Below, piece after piece: positions 20,886 to 31,823 of a stretch of 64,000 nucleotides of DNA. The translations under genes and the position numbers were made by a program. The stretch is from Notospermus geniculatus. Taxonomy: Eukaryota > Nemertea > Pilidiophora > Heteronemertea > Lineidae. The stretch covers positions 5,293 through 69,292 of the forward strand of contig NMRB01003007.1 of assembly GCA_002633025.1 (NCBI GenBank). The letters are read 5' to 3'. Below the pieces are notes generated by a model that did no database searches, was not told the DNA's origin, and saw only the letters and a list, made by a program, of their open reading frames with translations. Within the stretch, counting starts at the first letter, position 1. Every line of letters starts with the position of its first letter.

Positions 20886-21240
20886 CAGTGTAAAAATACA
20901 CTGGAACAGTACTGGGATCAATACTGGCCATACTGGATTCTTACTGGGTTTTGCAGGGGTTATTGGAACCTTACTGGATCCTTACTGTGTAACCCAGTGT
21001 GGTCACACTGGGTGATACTGGGACCTTACTGGGTTATGTTGGGATCCTTACTGACCAATACTGGTGTGACTTCAAATTTCGACAACCACACTGGGTCTTG
21101 CTGGATCCTTACTTGGTGATATGGGACTTTACTCGGTATGTTGGGATCCTTACTGGCTGACACTGGTATGACTTAGTGATTTCAAAAACCACACTGGTTC
21201 TTGCTGGAAGCATACTGGGCAATTACTGGGCTACAGCAGC
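20886..21240. repeat. ACTGGGACCTT short tandem array, left
   Basis: Irregular tandem repeats of about 10-13 bases built on ACTGG(G) (such as CTTACTGGGTTATG, GATCCTTACTGG). Related arrays lie at 23255-23480 and 24165-24300. They sit just inside the ends of the 3446-bp element. Confidence 0.75.
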
Positions 21241-21559
21241 CTCTGTTTCAGTTTCCCTCCATTTTTAAATTTCAACTGTTGCTGCACCACAAGTCATGCA
21301 TGTTGCATGCAGGGTGCTCTGGGTTTTTGTTCAATTTCAAACTGATTGTGCATGATTAAGCCCTATGAAAAGGTAAGAATGACTGTGATTGATGCAGAGA
21401 ACCCCTAGGCCTGGTCAAGTCAAAGAAAAATGCAAACTAATTAGGCCTAAGGCCCTAAGTTTGATGAAGTCAAGATCATGAGATGTCATGGATCATGTGC
21501 ATGGAGACTGTACTGGTGCTGCCTGCAGGCATGCCACAGGGCAGGGTCCAACTCCTCTA

Positions 21560-22025
21560 TTCTGCACTGTAGGCCTACTTTGGGAGGCGAGTCCCCCACG
21601 CCGTGTAAGGCTGTGAGGCAAAACAGCCTGCATATCGGCCCGAATTAGGCTAGGCCTATCCTAAGAAGGTTTAGCCCAGACTAGGCCGCGCCAACCGGTG
21701 GGCCTACCGGTACCATAGTCAGCCAAGGCCGTAGCTTGGTAACATAGGCCTAGGCCTCAGCCACGCTATAGCCTAGCCAAATCTGGTGGCTGGTAGGCCT
21801 AGTCATGGTCTTGATGGTCATAGCAGGCTATGGCTTAGCCAAGGCTAGGACTGCTGGGGGCCTAGTCGTGGTCTTGATGGTCATAGCAGGCTATGGCTTA
21901 GCCAAGGCTAGGACTGCTGGGGGCCTACATGTACAGTAGCCTCAGATCTGCAAGTGCAATGCGTGGGCCTAGGCCTAGGCCTCGAGGCGTACGGTAGGCC
22001 TAGGCCTAGGCCTAGGCTAGCCTAG
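21560..22025. repeat. TAGGCCT-rich zone
   Basis: Frequent TAGGCCTA and GGCCTAGGCC words, with a direct duplication of about 70 bases (CTTGATGGTCATAGCAGGCT twice, 21810 and 21875). The word is palindromic, so the zone is hairpin-prone. No protein. Confidence 0.6.
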
Positions 22026-22074
22026 TGGAGACCTGGGTTGGTCTTGGTTGTCTCAAAACAGTTGGCCGAGGTCT

Positions 22075-22580
22075 ATATGGCCCCTTTCGAAAGTCGGCCA
22101 TTTCGGCACTGAGGCCTGAGGGACAAAACAAATGGGAACATGCATTACGTTTTGCCAGAAATTGCAGAAGTAACTGTCAGAAATGCTTGAAATTTGGCAG
22201 ACATGCGGTGATTGCCACAGTTGACACCATTGAGAACTGTGAGAAAAAAATTGGGTGTCATCGATAAATTTTTCGAGAAATTGGTGATTTTCTACACCTG
22301 AACAATAGGTGGATAACAGACAAATTTAAACCGTCTATTGTTCAGTTGAAGAAAAATGCAGAAATCTTCAAAAGTCGATCGAATCACACAATTTTGTTCA
22401 TATGTTTCTCAATGAATTGGGCCTCATAACATGTCTGCCAAATTTCAAGTGTTTCTGACAGTTATTTCTGAAAATTCTGCCAAAACGTAATGCATTTTCC
22501 CATTGTTTTGACCCTCGGTGCCAATGTTTTGACCCTCGGTGCCAAAATGGCCGACTTTCGAATCGCGAAAGGGGCCTTTT
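22075..22580. mobile_element. foldback with GGCCCCTTTCGAAAGTCGGC arms
   Basis: The left arm 22075-22215 is inverted at 22430-22580 (GGCCGACTTTCGAATCGCG, then AGGGGCC). The loop contains a second inverted pair around ACAATAGGTGG / CCGTCTATTGTTCAG. It is nested in the 3446-bp element. Confidence 0.65.
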
Positions 22581-22859
22581 GTCACTCATTCGTCAGTCGT
22601 CATGACATACACTGTAGATTAAGAATCATTAAGGAACTGCAAGAAACGTTTGAGAATTATATACAAACCAGACAAATTTCCGATTCGGGACATTCGTAGC
22701 TTCAGTGAAAGCGGGGCATTGTAGACCCAAGCCAAAAACATCCCGAAACAGGCATGAATGTCCCGAATGTATTTATATGAATCAATTAAGTACAAATCGG
22801 GCATGAATATTTGTGAGTCGTACACGGTACCTTATTCGTACAATTCTTACATGATTCTC

Positions 22860-23100
22860 TGAATTTGTGACATTCAGCATATTTTTCAACCTGATTTGCC
22901 ACGAATTTCGAGGATTTCAGATTCAGGGCGATTCGGGACATTCATAGCATTCACAGCATTTGGTTAGACTGTCAGAGCTTTTCCCTGCAACATTCAGCAT
23001 ATTTTTCAACCTGATTAGCCACGAATTTCGAGGATTTCAGATTCACGGCGATTCGGGACATTCATAGCATTCACAGCATTTGGTTAGCTTTTCCCTGCAT
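22860..23100. repeat. two direct copies of a 100-bp sequence
   Basis: ACATTCAGCATATTTTTCAACC and about 100 following bases (with GATTCGGGACATTCATAGCA) occur at 22869 and again at 22989. It is a tandem duplication inside the 3446-bp element. Confidence 0.7.
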
Positions 23101-23254
23101 TAAAAGTGGGAGAAAAGCAAAAACAGACCAATGAATTCAAAGCGTCCCTATTTTGGATAAATTTGGCAGTCAGTACCGGTACTCTGTTTCTTTCAAGCAG
23201 TGTTAGAACCCTTTGCTGCATGGGAACATACTGCATCCTGCTAGCAACATACGG

Positions 23255-23480
23255 GACCTTTACTGGGACCTTACTGGCACCACACTGGAACCTTACTGGC
23301 ACCACACTGGGACCTTACTGGCACCACACTGGGACCTTACTGGCACTACACTGGAACCTTACTGGCACCACACTAGGACCTTACTGGCCAATTACAGGGA
23401 TGTTACTGGGACATACTGGGAACCTTGCTGGGTTCTACTGGGATCTTACTGGGAACAAAGCTGCCCAGTATGAAACCAGT
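23255..23480. repeat. ACTGGCACCACACTGGAACC tandem array, right
   Basis: Regular repeats of about 20 bases (TTACTGGCACCACACTGGGA). The array gives artificial open frames in all three forward phases with TGTTLEPYWHHT-like periodic words. It matches the left ACTGG array in core sequence but has a different period. Confidence 0.8.
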
Positions 23481-24317
23481 ATGTTCCCAGTGGATTATCA
23501 GTAAGGCACAGCTGTTTCAGGCTATTGAGTCCCTCCATCGAAATGGTTTCATAACCTCTTTAGGTTCTTGACTATGAAGTAATATGTCTTACGTGTTTCC
23601 TTAGGTGTTAACTTCGTTACGAGGCAATAAGAACGTTGCATCATTGCTTGCTCATTTGCATTTGAAATGGCAGACTTTGTACACAAAGGAAATTTGTATA
23701 GCTTTCTTTTGTATATCTAAGCTCTCCGATATTAGAAATATCAGAAATGAGAAACTTTATTTGATGGCCGCATGCTTTAGACAAAATATCAGTGCAGGAC
23801 TTCCTATCCTTCTATTCGCCAAATAATCATTTGTGAGGAAGCTATTGTCGTCAGAAAAATTTAAGTACATATTTCACCATGTAAGAATCCTCGGAGTAGA
23901 AAACGAATGATACAATATCCTAGCTGAATAACTACCAATCCACGATATATTCATACAAACTCGATCACGTTTGTGAATTTTCTGTTTTTTGAGAGCTCGT
24001 TTGTAGAGGAATTCAAGACCTGTGCCTTGTTCTTACATAAGTCTCAGAAAATGACGCGGTATTACTCGAACATTGGTTAGTAAATGACAAGAGGGTGATC
24101 AGTTCTTTCGATGGAGGTTCAAACAGCTGTGAAGGGTCCAGGGGGCCCAAAAATGGAAATGAACACTGGATCGTTACTGGGGACATGCTGGATCCGTACT
24201 GGCCTTTTACTGGGTAGGTTGGGTTTCTTACTGGGGTAGGTTGGGTTTCTTTACTGGGCAGCCTTACTGGATCAGTACTGGTTTTATATCGGTTTTCATA
24301 CTGGATTTCGGTGAGGG

Positions 24318-25198
24318 TGAGCATATGAAAGCGTCATCGGTTTCAAAGAACTATTCGTGAACAAGGGTCTTGCCGTCTTACACTTCATATCGTAACCGAA
24401 AAATTGCATTTCGTACCGGTACTCGTACGCGTTGTTCTTTTTATGTATATATTTGTGACCCCAGTACTGAAACAATCTTTGGTGGTGTCGACTCCATGCT
24501 GAACCACGAAAGGGTCTATGAATACCGGTATGTGATGTTTTTGTCCTAACTATCTGACCGACATAGCCGTTTTTCGAACGGAAAAGAAAGAAATTCTTTC
24601 CATCACAATCAAGGATGACGTCATTGTCAACGGTTAACACTCGATGAATAAAGGCAGCACATGGATGTGGGAGTTTGAGTTGCACTGAATTTGACAACAC
24701 GACCGATTTACTTGTGTTTATGAATGACATCGTATGGACAATTGCTGTTCCACCGTTTCGATGATTTAACGCACAGGTGAACAGCATTTTGTCTTTGTGA
24801 AGTTCTGGGGCCCAAAATAGTGGTGACGGAGAACAACGATCAAATTTTGGTAGCTTCATCGTAAATATGACCGATTGATTAAAAATATCGAGAAATTGAA
24901 ATGCCGAATTTCCTTTGTACCGATAAGTGTTAACAACTAAAAAACTTCTATTATATAAACCCTGGCGTTTTACTAAAATATATGAAGATGTATATTTCAC
25001 CGAACGCAAAAGTTTCAAAGAGTTATTTTCAAGATTGTAGATTCTGACAGTGTTCGGGGATAAACCGCCGTTCGTATTTATTAGTAAATATCCTGAATGC
25101 GCGTCATACCACCAATTATCTCGTACCGCATGAAACATAAAGGGTGGTGTAAGCGAAGTCCTCGCAGTTCGTTTGTATAACAAGATACTTTCCAGTTT
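24318..25198 (-). pseudogene. exon B of copy 2, 5' fragment (interrupted)
   Basis: Starts after an acceptor (TTTTGTTCTGTTAG) in the same phase-0 frame as B1 and B3. It is open for 293 codons until the element. It has WWYDAHSGYLLIN, NTVRIYNLENNSLKLL, NGYVGQIVRTKTSH and FFGYDMKCKTARPLFTNSSL. The position of the start ATG in B1 and B3 reads ATC here. If B were an independent gene starting at that ATG, this copy would have lost it. If B is a 3' exon, the loss would not matter. The C-terminal part is at 20728-20871. Otherwise it has no inactivating change. Confidence 0.8.
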
Positions 25199-25288
25199 CT
25201 AACAGAACAAAACGGTAATACTGTTACTCATAAAAAAACGCAGTATCATAAATTAACTTCTGCATGCATAAAACATGATAAATGAACA
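25199..25288 (-). other. upstream edge of exon B2
   Basis: The conserved sequence before the exon B acceptor (ATCATAAATTAA, ATGATAAATGAACAG) shared with units 1 and 3. It ends exactly where the 5.3-kb inverted-repeat element starts. Confidence 0.6.
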
Positions 25289-25789
25289 GACAAGTCCAGC
25301 GACGTTTTGGGCACTGTGTGATTTAAGGGGTCGTTTCTCGCCGTGGCCTTTACTTCTGCGGGATATCACCAATACCCATACCCAGACCTCCCCTTAAAGC
25401 CTCACAGTATTGAATTTTTCGACATTTTCAAAGTGTTAGGACTGTGCAGGCAGAGGTCTCATAGCCTCGTGATTGTCCCCAAACTGCTTGCCTGATACTT
25501 ACTTCAAAGAATCAAGCCCTAGTTTTCAGCACACATTGAAAAAACTGCAGGCAGAGCTCTAATGCGTTCAGACAGAGTATAGTGCATTTTACACTACACT
25601 AACGTCGGAGGACGTAAGCAATTTCTGAATTCAATACAGTGTGGCTTTAAATCAGGAGGCCTTCCCGTGGAATGTATTGACACCATCAGCAGACTGCCCC
25701 TTTAAATGTCTCCGTTCAGTCAGAATATCGCTATCAGAAGACATCGGCTCTGGTATAGCCCAGGATATTTATCAAAAATAAGGGGGAAC

Positions 25790-26455
25790 CTAGAACAAAT
25801 TGCAACAGAATTTCTTTTTGCTTTATATGGTTTAGTATACCCCTCCAAACATCTCATAAAAAGTCCCTTCAAATCCGACCCCCCGAAGTGCCCATAATTG
25901 GCATTTATTTGAGATCCTACATTAACTCCTATTACAAATGTATAGGGACTTCTATTACAAATTCAAGGGTGCATGTACTGCTAACTTTTTCCTCGTCCGT
26001 TTTATACCCTATAAATGTATTACCAACAGATAGAAATATGGCACCTCTGAGTCAGATAGGCTTGATTTGAACATTATATGTTGTCACTGTGTTGTAGAAA
26101 TGACATATTACGTCCATTTTGCCCAAAATAAACAAATTTGCCGTTTTTACAACAAATATGAGTTTAATGATGTTCTAATCATGCCTATCTGACTAAGAGG
26201 TGCCATATTTCTATCTATTGGTAATACATTTTTAGGGTCTAAAACGGACGAGGAAAAAGTTAGCAGTACATGCACACTTGAATTTGTAATAGAATTCCAT
26301 AAGCATTGTAATAGGAGTTAGTGTAGGATTTCATATAAATACCAATTATGGGCACTTCGGGGGTCGGATTTGAAGGGACTTTTTATGAGATGTTTGGAGG
26401 GGTATACTAAACCATATAAAGCAAAAAGAAATTCTGTTGCAATTTGTTCTAGGTC
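25790..26455. mobile_element. palindrome with GGGAACCTAGAACAAATTGC arms
   Basis: Arms of about 320 bases mirror each other around 26120, including AAGTCCCTTCAAATCCGACC and its inverse. The inner part shares GTATTACCAACAGATAGAAA words with the 18475-19243 palindrome, so the two belong to one superfamily. Nested in the 5.3-kb element. Confidence 0.7.
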
Positions 26456-27234
26456 AAATCATATTTTTCCTGGACTAGTAGGCCTAGTCATGCCCTTGAG
26501 GATGTTCATTGTTTGCCTATTCAGGACAGTGGGTCAAGATAAGAAACGTCAGCAAATATGTAGGCCTAAAACATGAACAGCTGCTTCGAGATCTAGGCAT
26601 AAAATACCCCTAATTCACCGATCAAAATAATCCGAATCGCTGCCTACATCCTTGCGAAAAATCATAGGGATCATTCCAGACATCTCCTCTTCCCATACAC
26701 GATTCGATGGCTAAATCAGGCCCCCAAGGCGTCAGTTATTGCGGAAGACAGAGGTACATAGAAAATGCTCATTCTAGCCCCAAAATAAGAAAAATACGAC
26801 TAGATCTTGGGTTTTAAGGTGGATGGACCAGGCTGGACACAATAATGTAACACTCAGACTACTACTTCTGACGCGGTTTCATGGAGAATGGTTTCGCGAT
26901 GCAAGAGAAAAGTATCTGGAAACGAAAAATCAAGCATGAAAATAAAGAGCACCTAGTGGTAAGTGTTAAGTGATTTACTGTCGAGGTCAAAGAGAAAGTC
27001 TGTGTAATTCTCCCCGATCGATATCTTGGCTGTCCTTTGCCAATTTCCGTTACTGGACATTAGTCTTTTTACCCAAGCGACTTTTGATCCTCGCTCGAAA
27101 GATGTGATATCGATCATTTTCGGAGCCCCCCCCCTTTTTCATAATCTAGAATTAGTGATGAACGTTTAATTATCCCCTGTTTACCGTTCCATAAAAAATT
27201 GTAGAAGATTTTTTTCTATTTCCTTTATAAAGGT

Positions 27235-27945
27235 ATTGCTTACAGGGATGATTGACATGACGTGTACTAATTTTGATAGAGCAAGGGTTTTGATTATTGT
27301 TATTTTTCCGTAAACATAGGTTTATTGCTACCATTTTTATTTGCTTGATTTCATTCAAATTTTTGTATCACTATGTTCTACTCATCGAGGCCTTTCATAA
27401 TGTATCATAAAATTTCAACTACATGTATTTTGTGTAGAAATGTGATTTTGGGGTACTTTTATCAAAATATTTCTGGCCACCCGTGCAACACCTTTGACAC
27501 AGGCCTCTACACTATTGTGAGTTGTGGTGGTGAATGAAAAATAAGTGTTGTCACTTCTCGTTCACAATGAGTAAAGAAACCCAGTCTTGGATGAAGGTCG
27601 TGTTTGTCATGCAGGGTCAATTTCCCTAACAGGCTGCGTCAATTCTTTGGATTCCTGGTAGTGGACCAATTCACAGCCTGTTGACACCACTTCAATCCCA
27701 CAAACTATTTAATGGCCATTGATTTTTGTCTACCAGCATGACCATTGGTTCAAGGGGCTCTGTCAAAGGTGTTGCAAGCATGTGCAACATAATTTTGATA
27801 AAAGTGCGACAAAATCACATTTCTACACAAAATAGTTGAAAAAATAGGATATATTATGAAAGGCCTCGATGAGTAGAACACAGCCATATAAAAATTTTGA
27901 ATGAAATTGTGCAAATAAAAAAGTAGCAAAAAACATGCCTTTACA
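27235..27945. mobile_element. foldback with CATCGAGGCCTTTCAT arms
   Basis: The left arm 27345-27515 (CTACTCATCGAGGCCTTTCA, TGTGTAGAAATGTGATTTTG) is inverted at 27755-27915. The loop includes GAAAAATAAGTGTTGTCACT. Non-coding. Confidence 0.6.
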
Positions 27946-28136
27946 AAATTCCTTCTGTCAAATGCGGCTTTTAGCGGAATTTTTCGACTCTGATACCATT
28001 AGATACCAAGAAAAATTTACTACTATATATGTTGGGAGCAATTTTCTCTACCCCATTGGTTTGGAGATATTCAAGATAAACTGCTGTCCATTTACTTTTG
28101 GCCATGAGTGTACATGTACATGTAGCTGTAGACGAT

Positions 28137-29334
28137 GTACATGTACACCCTTAGTCAAAAGTAAATAGACAGCTACTAAATTCAATATTTCTTTTAATAT
28201 TAATGAAACGCATTTTTTCTTTTTATACTCACTCATAACAACCGCTTCGGCACCTCTTTCCACCGAAATGACCCAGGTATACAGTTTAGTGACTTTTTGG
28301 TGAAAGATTGAAATTTTGTCAAAAAATGAGGTTTTTTATTATCGCCTTCGCAAAATCGAGAACCTGAGCATTTTACAGCTCTACTGTTTCCAGACACAAT
28401 AATATTTTGAAATAAAGAATTGAAGCTTCTGCAACCGAGTTATTGATGGTTTCTTACAGGCAATTTTAGGGTTTTCCAGTTGCCAGTCTCACACCACATT
28501 CATAACCAACCAGTTGTGACGCGGAAGTTCAGGGTCACGAATAATAACCACTGTTCATACTGGGCCTATTTCACCGAGCCTTTGGAATTTCAATAAGACA
28601 TAATGGGCCGAATTCACCAAGGGTGATCATCGCGCGATTAAGACTTAGACGCGTGTACCTTCTTCAAAAGCATGGTGGAAGTGTGTGCATTTAGTGAAGT
28701 TACACGCGTCTAAGTCTTAATCACGCGATGATCACCCTTGGTGAATACGGCCCATCGTGAATAACAATAAGGCATAAGTGGGCGCGGGATGACGTTCCGA
28801 GCTATAGTCGATTACCGCAGACACCTAACCACAAAGCATGTTTGCCCGTTCAAAACTAAACTATAGTGCACAATACAATCAATAATAATGATGCAACGCA
28901 ATCAATTTGGTTTGCCCCGAGCGTGTGCTTTGTGACGGAGAACTGATGAATATTCAACACTTGGTCGGTATGAAATACGGAAGAGCACGTGGAAGATCGA
29001 ACTTGGCTAACCGAACAAAATCACTGCAAAAGTCCCTCACCCTACAGATCCATGGGATCCGAAAGCTAGATTCTACTCAGAAACAAATGTGCTTCAAGAT
29101 GGCATAGGTGCGATCACCAACAAATCCCGAAAAAAAATCACTTTTTTTTGATGAAAATTCAAACTTTCACCAAAAAATCAGTTCAAAGGACAGCAAGATA
29201 ATTTTGGTGTCAGAAGGTGCCAAAGCAATTGTTATCAATGGAAATAAAAAGAAAAATTGTGCCTCGCTGCTATATTAGGAAATATTGAATTTAGTAACTG
29301 TCTATTTACTTTTGACTAAGGGTGTACATGTAGC
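28137..29334. mobile_element. 1.2-kb foldback with TGTACACCCTTAGTCAAAAG ends
   Basis: TACACCCTTAGTCAAAAGTA followed by AATAGACAGCTACTAAATTC on the left is inverted at 29285-29330. Longer arms (28283-28330 and 29130-29190) also pair. It contains the GGGCCGAATTCA MITE at 28604-28755. Confidence 0.65.
28604..28755. mobile_element. GGGCCGAATTCA foldback MITE, second copy
   Basis: Inverted ends GGGCCGAATTCACCAAGGGT and ACCCTTGGTGAATACGGCCC with inner GATCATCGCGCGATTAAGAC arms; the same family as 16313-16447. Confidence 0.75.
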
Positions 29335-29559
29335 TACGCTAGGATACGCCGCGGGGCAACACATTCCCGAGTATTTAGGCCTCAGAATATCCCTCGGATA
29401 ATATCCAAAGTCTCTGCTTGGATGCTGACAGATATCTTGTCCTGCATTCCTACATTCTACAGTCCCAGAAGTGCTAACATTTCTCTGAATCCTCTTCGAC
29501 AGGTACTTGTCAAATAACATAGCAGTAAAACCCGCGATACACGTGATCTGTAGTAATTT

Positions 29560-30215
29560 GGCACTAGTTTGGTTCCCGAACCCACCGCTAGGGCTATGAG
29601 GGTTCGGTATTGGCTTCTGTCCGCACCGAGATTTCTGGGGTCTGACGTCACGAGACACTCTCCAACCGCAAGGGAGACACTCTCCAACCCACGCCGTTAT
29701 TAGGTGATCAGTAGACAAAATGGTGGATACATTATGCGACGTCAACGAGAGAATCTGCAACCGAATTTTCGTAGGCGGGTAGCAGGGGTTTGGTTGTTGG
29801 TGACCTGGCACACCGTGAGTCTTGCTGCAGAAGCAACACAATTTGCCTTGAATGCCTTTTCGAGAGCATCACGCTTTCTGCACATGTACGCGGTGCCTAC
29901 AACACAGCATGCATGCACAGGTCACCGCCGAATTTCACCAACAATTCAGCAAATTTGTCGTTTTTACCAGTCTCTGAATCAAATAAAGTTTTCCGCTTCT
30001 CGATAGTTGCGTTCGCACAAACAACGCAGTCGGTGGTATTGTTTTTCGAGGTGTAGTGGCCGAGTTCGCTTTGTGACATTTGCCAACCACGTGCCTGTGT
30101 TTTCATAGTGATTCTAAAAATAGTACCGCCATAAAAGGAAATACTCAGAAGCCAATACCGAACCCTCATAGCCCTAGCGGTGGGTTCGGGAACCAAACTA
30201 ATTTGGCACTAGGTG
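29560..30215. repeat. inverted arms CCCTAGCGGTGGGTTCGGGA
   Basis: About 55 bases at 29568-29615 (ACCCACCGCTAGGGCTATGA) are inverted at 30155-30205. The part between includes a 179-codon open frame on the minus strand (29302-29841) that runs across repeat edges and has no family motif. Confidence 0.55.
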
Positions 30216-30622
30216 CTCTTTATTTTCAGGTTCGATTTTTTTGTTTCCAGATACTTTTCTCTGGCATCGCGAAACCATTCTCCATGAAACCGCGTCAGAA
30301 GCAGTGGAGTGTTACATTATTGTATCCAGCCTAGTCCATCCGACTTAAAACCAAGATTTAGTCGTATTTTTCGTATTTTGAATAGTGTCATTTCGCGCTC
30401 ACATGGCTCATGGGCATGATACAGCAGAGAATGTCTTCTGAGTGAACCAGTAACATTTAAAGGGGCAGTCTGCTCATGTTTTACATTCCACAGGATGGTC
30501 GTATGATTTAGAGCGGAAGTCTAGGTATGGGTATTGGTGGTATCCCTGGGATGGAAACGCCATGGTGAGACCCCTAAAATCACCTAGGCCTAGTGCCCAA
30601 AACCCAACGTCGCTAGACTTGT

Positions 30623-30845
30623 ACGTCATTTCATTGATGAGCGCCACAGTGGAGATTTTCACAACTAATCTGACGCTGCTCAGTGTTTGTAAACATTCGA
30701 GATTGTCAACAGCAACAGTAAACAAAGAATCCCTGATGCATTATCTTTAAACTACAGTTTGACTTTATTGTAGCCAATGCTAAGCAGTACGCCGATTTCC
30801 TGGACAATTTCCAAACGCTTCTTGCCATATCACGCAACTGCATTG
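30623..30845 (-). other. 3' UTR region of exon A2 with polyadenylation signal
   Basis: On the minus strand, AATAAA lies at 30764-30769, 77 bases after the A2 stop. It sits in sequence conserved after A1 (GGAAATTGTCCAGGAAATCG). This supports exon A being a 3'-terminal exon. Confidence 0.55.
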
Positions 30846-31823
30846 CTACAACATGCCTGCTGCATAAATATACACTTCGTACAGCACTATTCCAGTTCCC
30901 AACTTTCGAATAATTTCATACACGTCGCCAGCTGCGTCATATCCAAAATCACCACGCCTATGATTGGGTATCTTTAAAACAAATTTCGTAAGGAATCTCC
31001 CCGTGTCCCCGTAATACAGTCTATTGCTTCCGATTATCGGATTAAAATCAAAACCTATTAATGCCTCAAAGTCCTCGAATGAGGATGAGTATCTAATAGG
31101 CGAACCCGGATGACCTCCCATTAGTGGATACCATTTCACTCCACGGAACTTGTATTTTAGAACAAAACGTTTAAAATAAACTCTAGCTGCCTTTCTTTGG
31201 AATACACTTATCGTGAAGAAGCGTCTTTCATCCAACGTAAAACATAGAAAGAAGTTCGAAAACATCGTTAAACTAGCGTCTCCTGCACAATATTGAAGAG
31301 ACAACCGCACACCGTTCTTTAAACATATTTGTCCGGCCCGGTCTGCCACGTCATACATATAGATGACCGTCACCTTCCGATATTTCCACTTTAATTTCAC
31401 CAATGCATATTTCCTCCAAATACATAATTGAAGCTCACGTTTCCTAAGAAAATCCCCAAAGCTTTTCCCCAGGAAGTTTCTGATATACGACTTTTCCCTG
31501 TCGCTAATGTATAATGTACCAAACTTCTCCGTGCTGAGATCAAAAACTAAAATATTTGGCTCTGAGGTTGATGACAAAAAAACATAGTTTTGATAGCTGT
31601 GCAAAATCTTGTAACGTTTCTTCACGTGGGAAAACCATATATTGCGCGTTAAGGTATACTGAAGTTTTGTTTTGTTCAACTCAAACACCAGAAAATTTGC
31701 CTCCGACACAGCAAGAATGCAATATTTCCGGTCATCAAATGCATGGACATAGACGTATTTGTCATCCGGTATTGGCGGTAAAATGCGAGCCTTATGTGTC
31801 ATGTTCATCCACAAGATTCTTGG
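30846..31823 (-). CDS. exon A of gene copy 2: uncharacterised possible beta-propeller-like protein
   Basis: An open frame of 325 codons in phase 0 right after an in-frame TAG (acceptor candidate CCATAG). The first ATG is at 31808, giving 320 residues. Closely similar to A1: KARILPPIPDDKYVYV, FDDRKYCILAVSEANFLVFE, YMYDVADRAGQICLKNGVRL, LIGFDFNPIIGSNRLYYGDT, then GYDAAGDVYEIIRKLGTG. It lacks the TNYxxM tail of A1 and A3, ending AAGML. Differences from A1 are scattered single residues without frameshifts, which suggests purifying selection or a recent duplication. It lies 1.4 kb downstream of exon C2 and 5.6 kb upstream of the broken exon B2. Confidence 0.75.
   Translation of the reverse strand, partial: PRILWMNMTHKARILPPIPDDKYVYVHAFDDRKYCILAVSEANFLVFELNKTKLQYTLTRNIWFSHVKKRYKILHSYQNYVFLSSTSEPNILVFDLSTEKFGTLYISDREKSYIRNFLGKSFGDFLRKRELQLCIWRKYALVKLKWKYRKVTVIYMYDVADRAGQICLKNGVRLSLQYCAGDASLTMFSNFFLCFTLDERRFFTISVFQRKAARVYFKRFVLKYKFRGVKWYPLMGGHPGSPIRYSSSFEDFEALIGFDFNPIIGSNRLYYGDTGRFLTKFVLKIPNHRRGDFGYDAAGDVYEIIRKLGTGIVLYEVYIYAAGML

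Larger units (their letters stand above)
20872..24317. mobile_element. 3446-bp TIR element disrupting exon B2
   Basis: The left end CCCTCACCGAAACCCAGT is inverted at the right end, 24300-24317 (CCCTCACCGAAATCCAGT on the minus strand). A dinucleotide TG flanks both sides, and the two exon halves keep the same frame if the element and one TG are ignored. The interior holds ACTGG-rich arrays near both ends, a TAGGCCT-rich zone (21560-22025) and an inner foldback (22075-22580). No transposase was recognised, so it is non-autonomous. TG target duplication with these ends does not match a superfamily I can name. Confidence 0.75.
25289..30622. mobile_element. 5.3-kb inverted-repeat element with nested foldbacks
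   Basis: The left end ACAAGTCCAGCGACGTTTTG, then GGGCACT and TTAAGGGGTC, is inverted at the right end (30570-30622). Further inverted partners are CACCAATACCCATACC (25367) with its inverse near 30530, GCAGACTGCCCCTTTAAATG (25691) with the inverse near 30455, and a segment of about 200 bases at 26740-26950 with the inverse at 30205-30370. The A-B interval in units 1 and 3 (about 1.8-2.1 kb) lacks all this. The interior carries several smaller hairpins. No transposase is readable. Confidence 0.65.

Noticed and set aside
23106-23504. 132-codon frame with periodic TGTTL.PYWHHT words
   Set aside because: Generated by the ACTGG tandem array.
29302-29841. 179-codon open frame on the minus strand
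   Set aside because: It crosses the ends of two foldback elements, has no family motif and no conserved partner in the other units.
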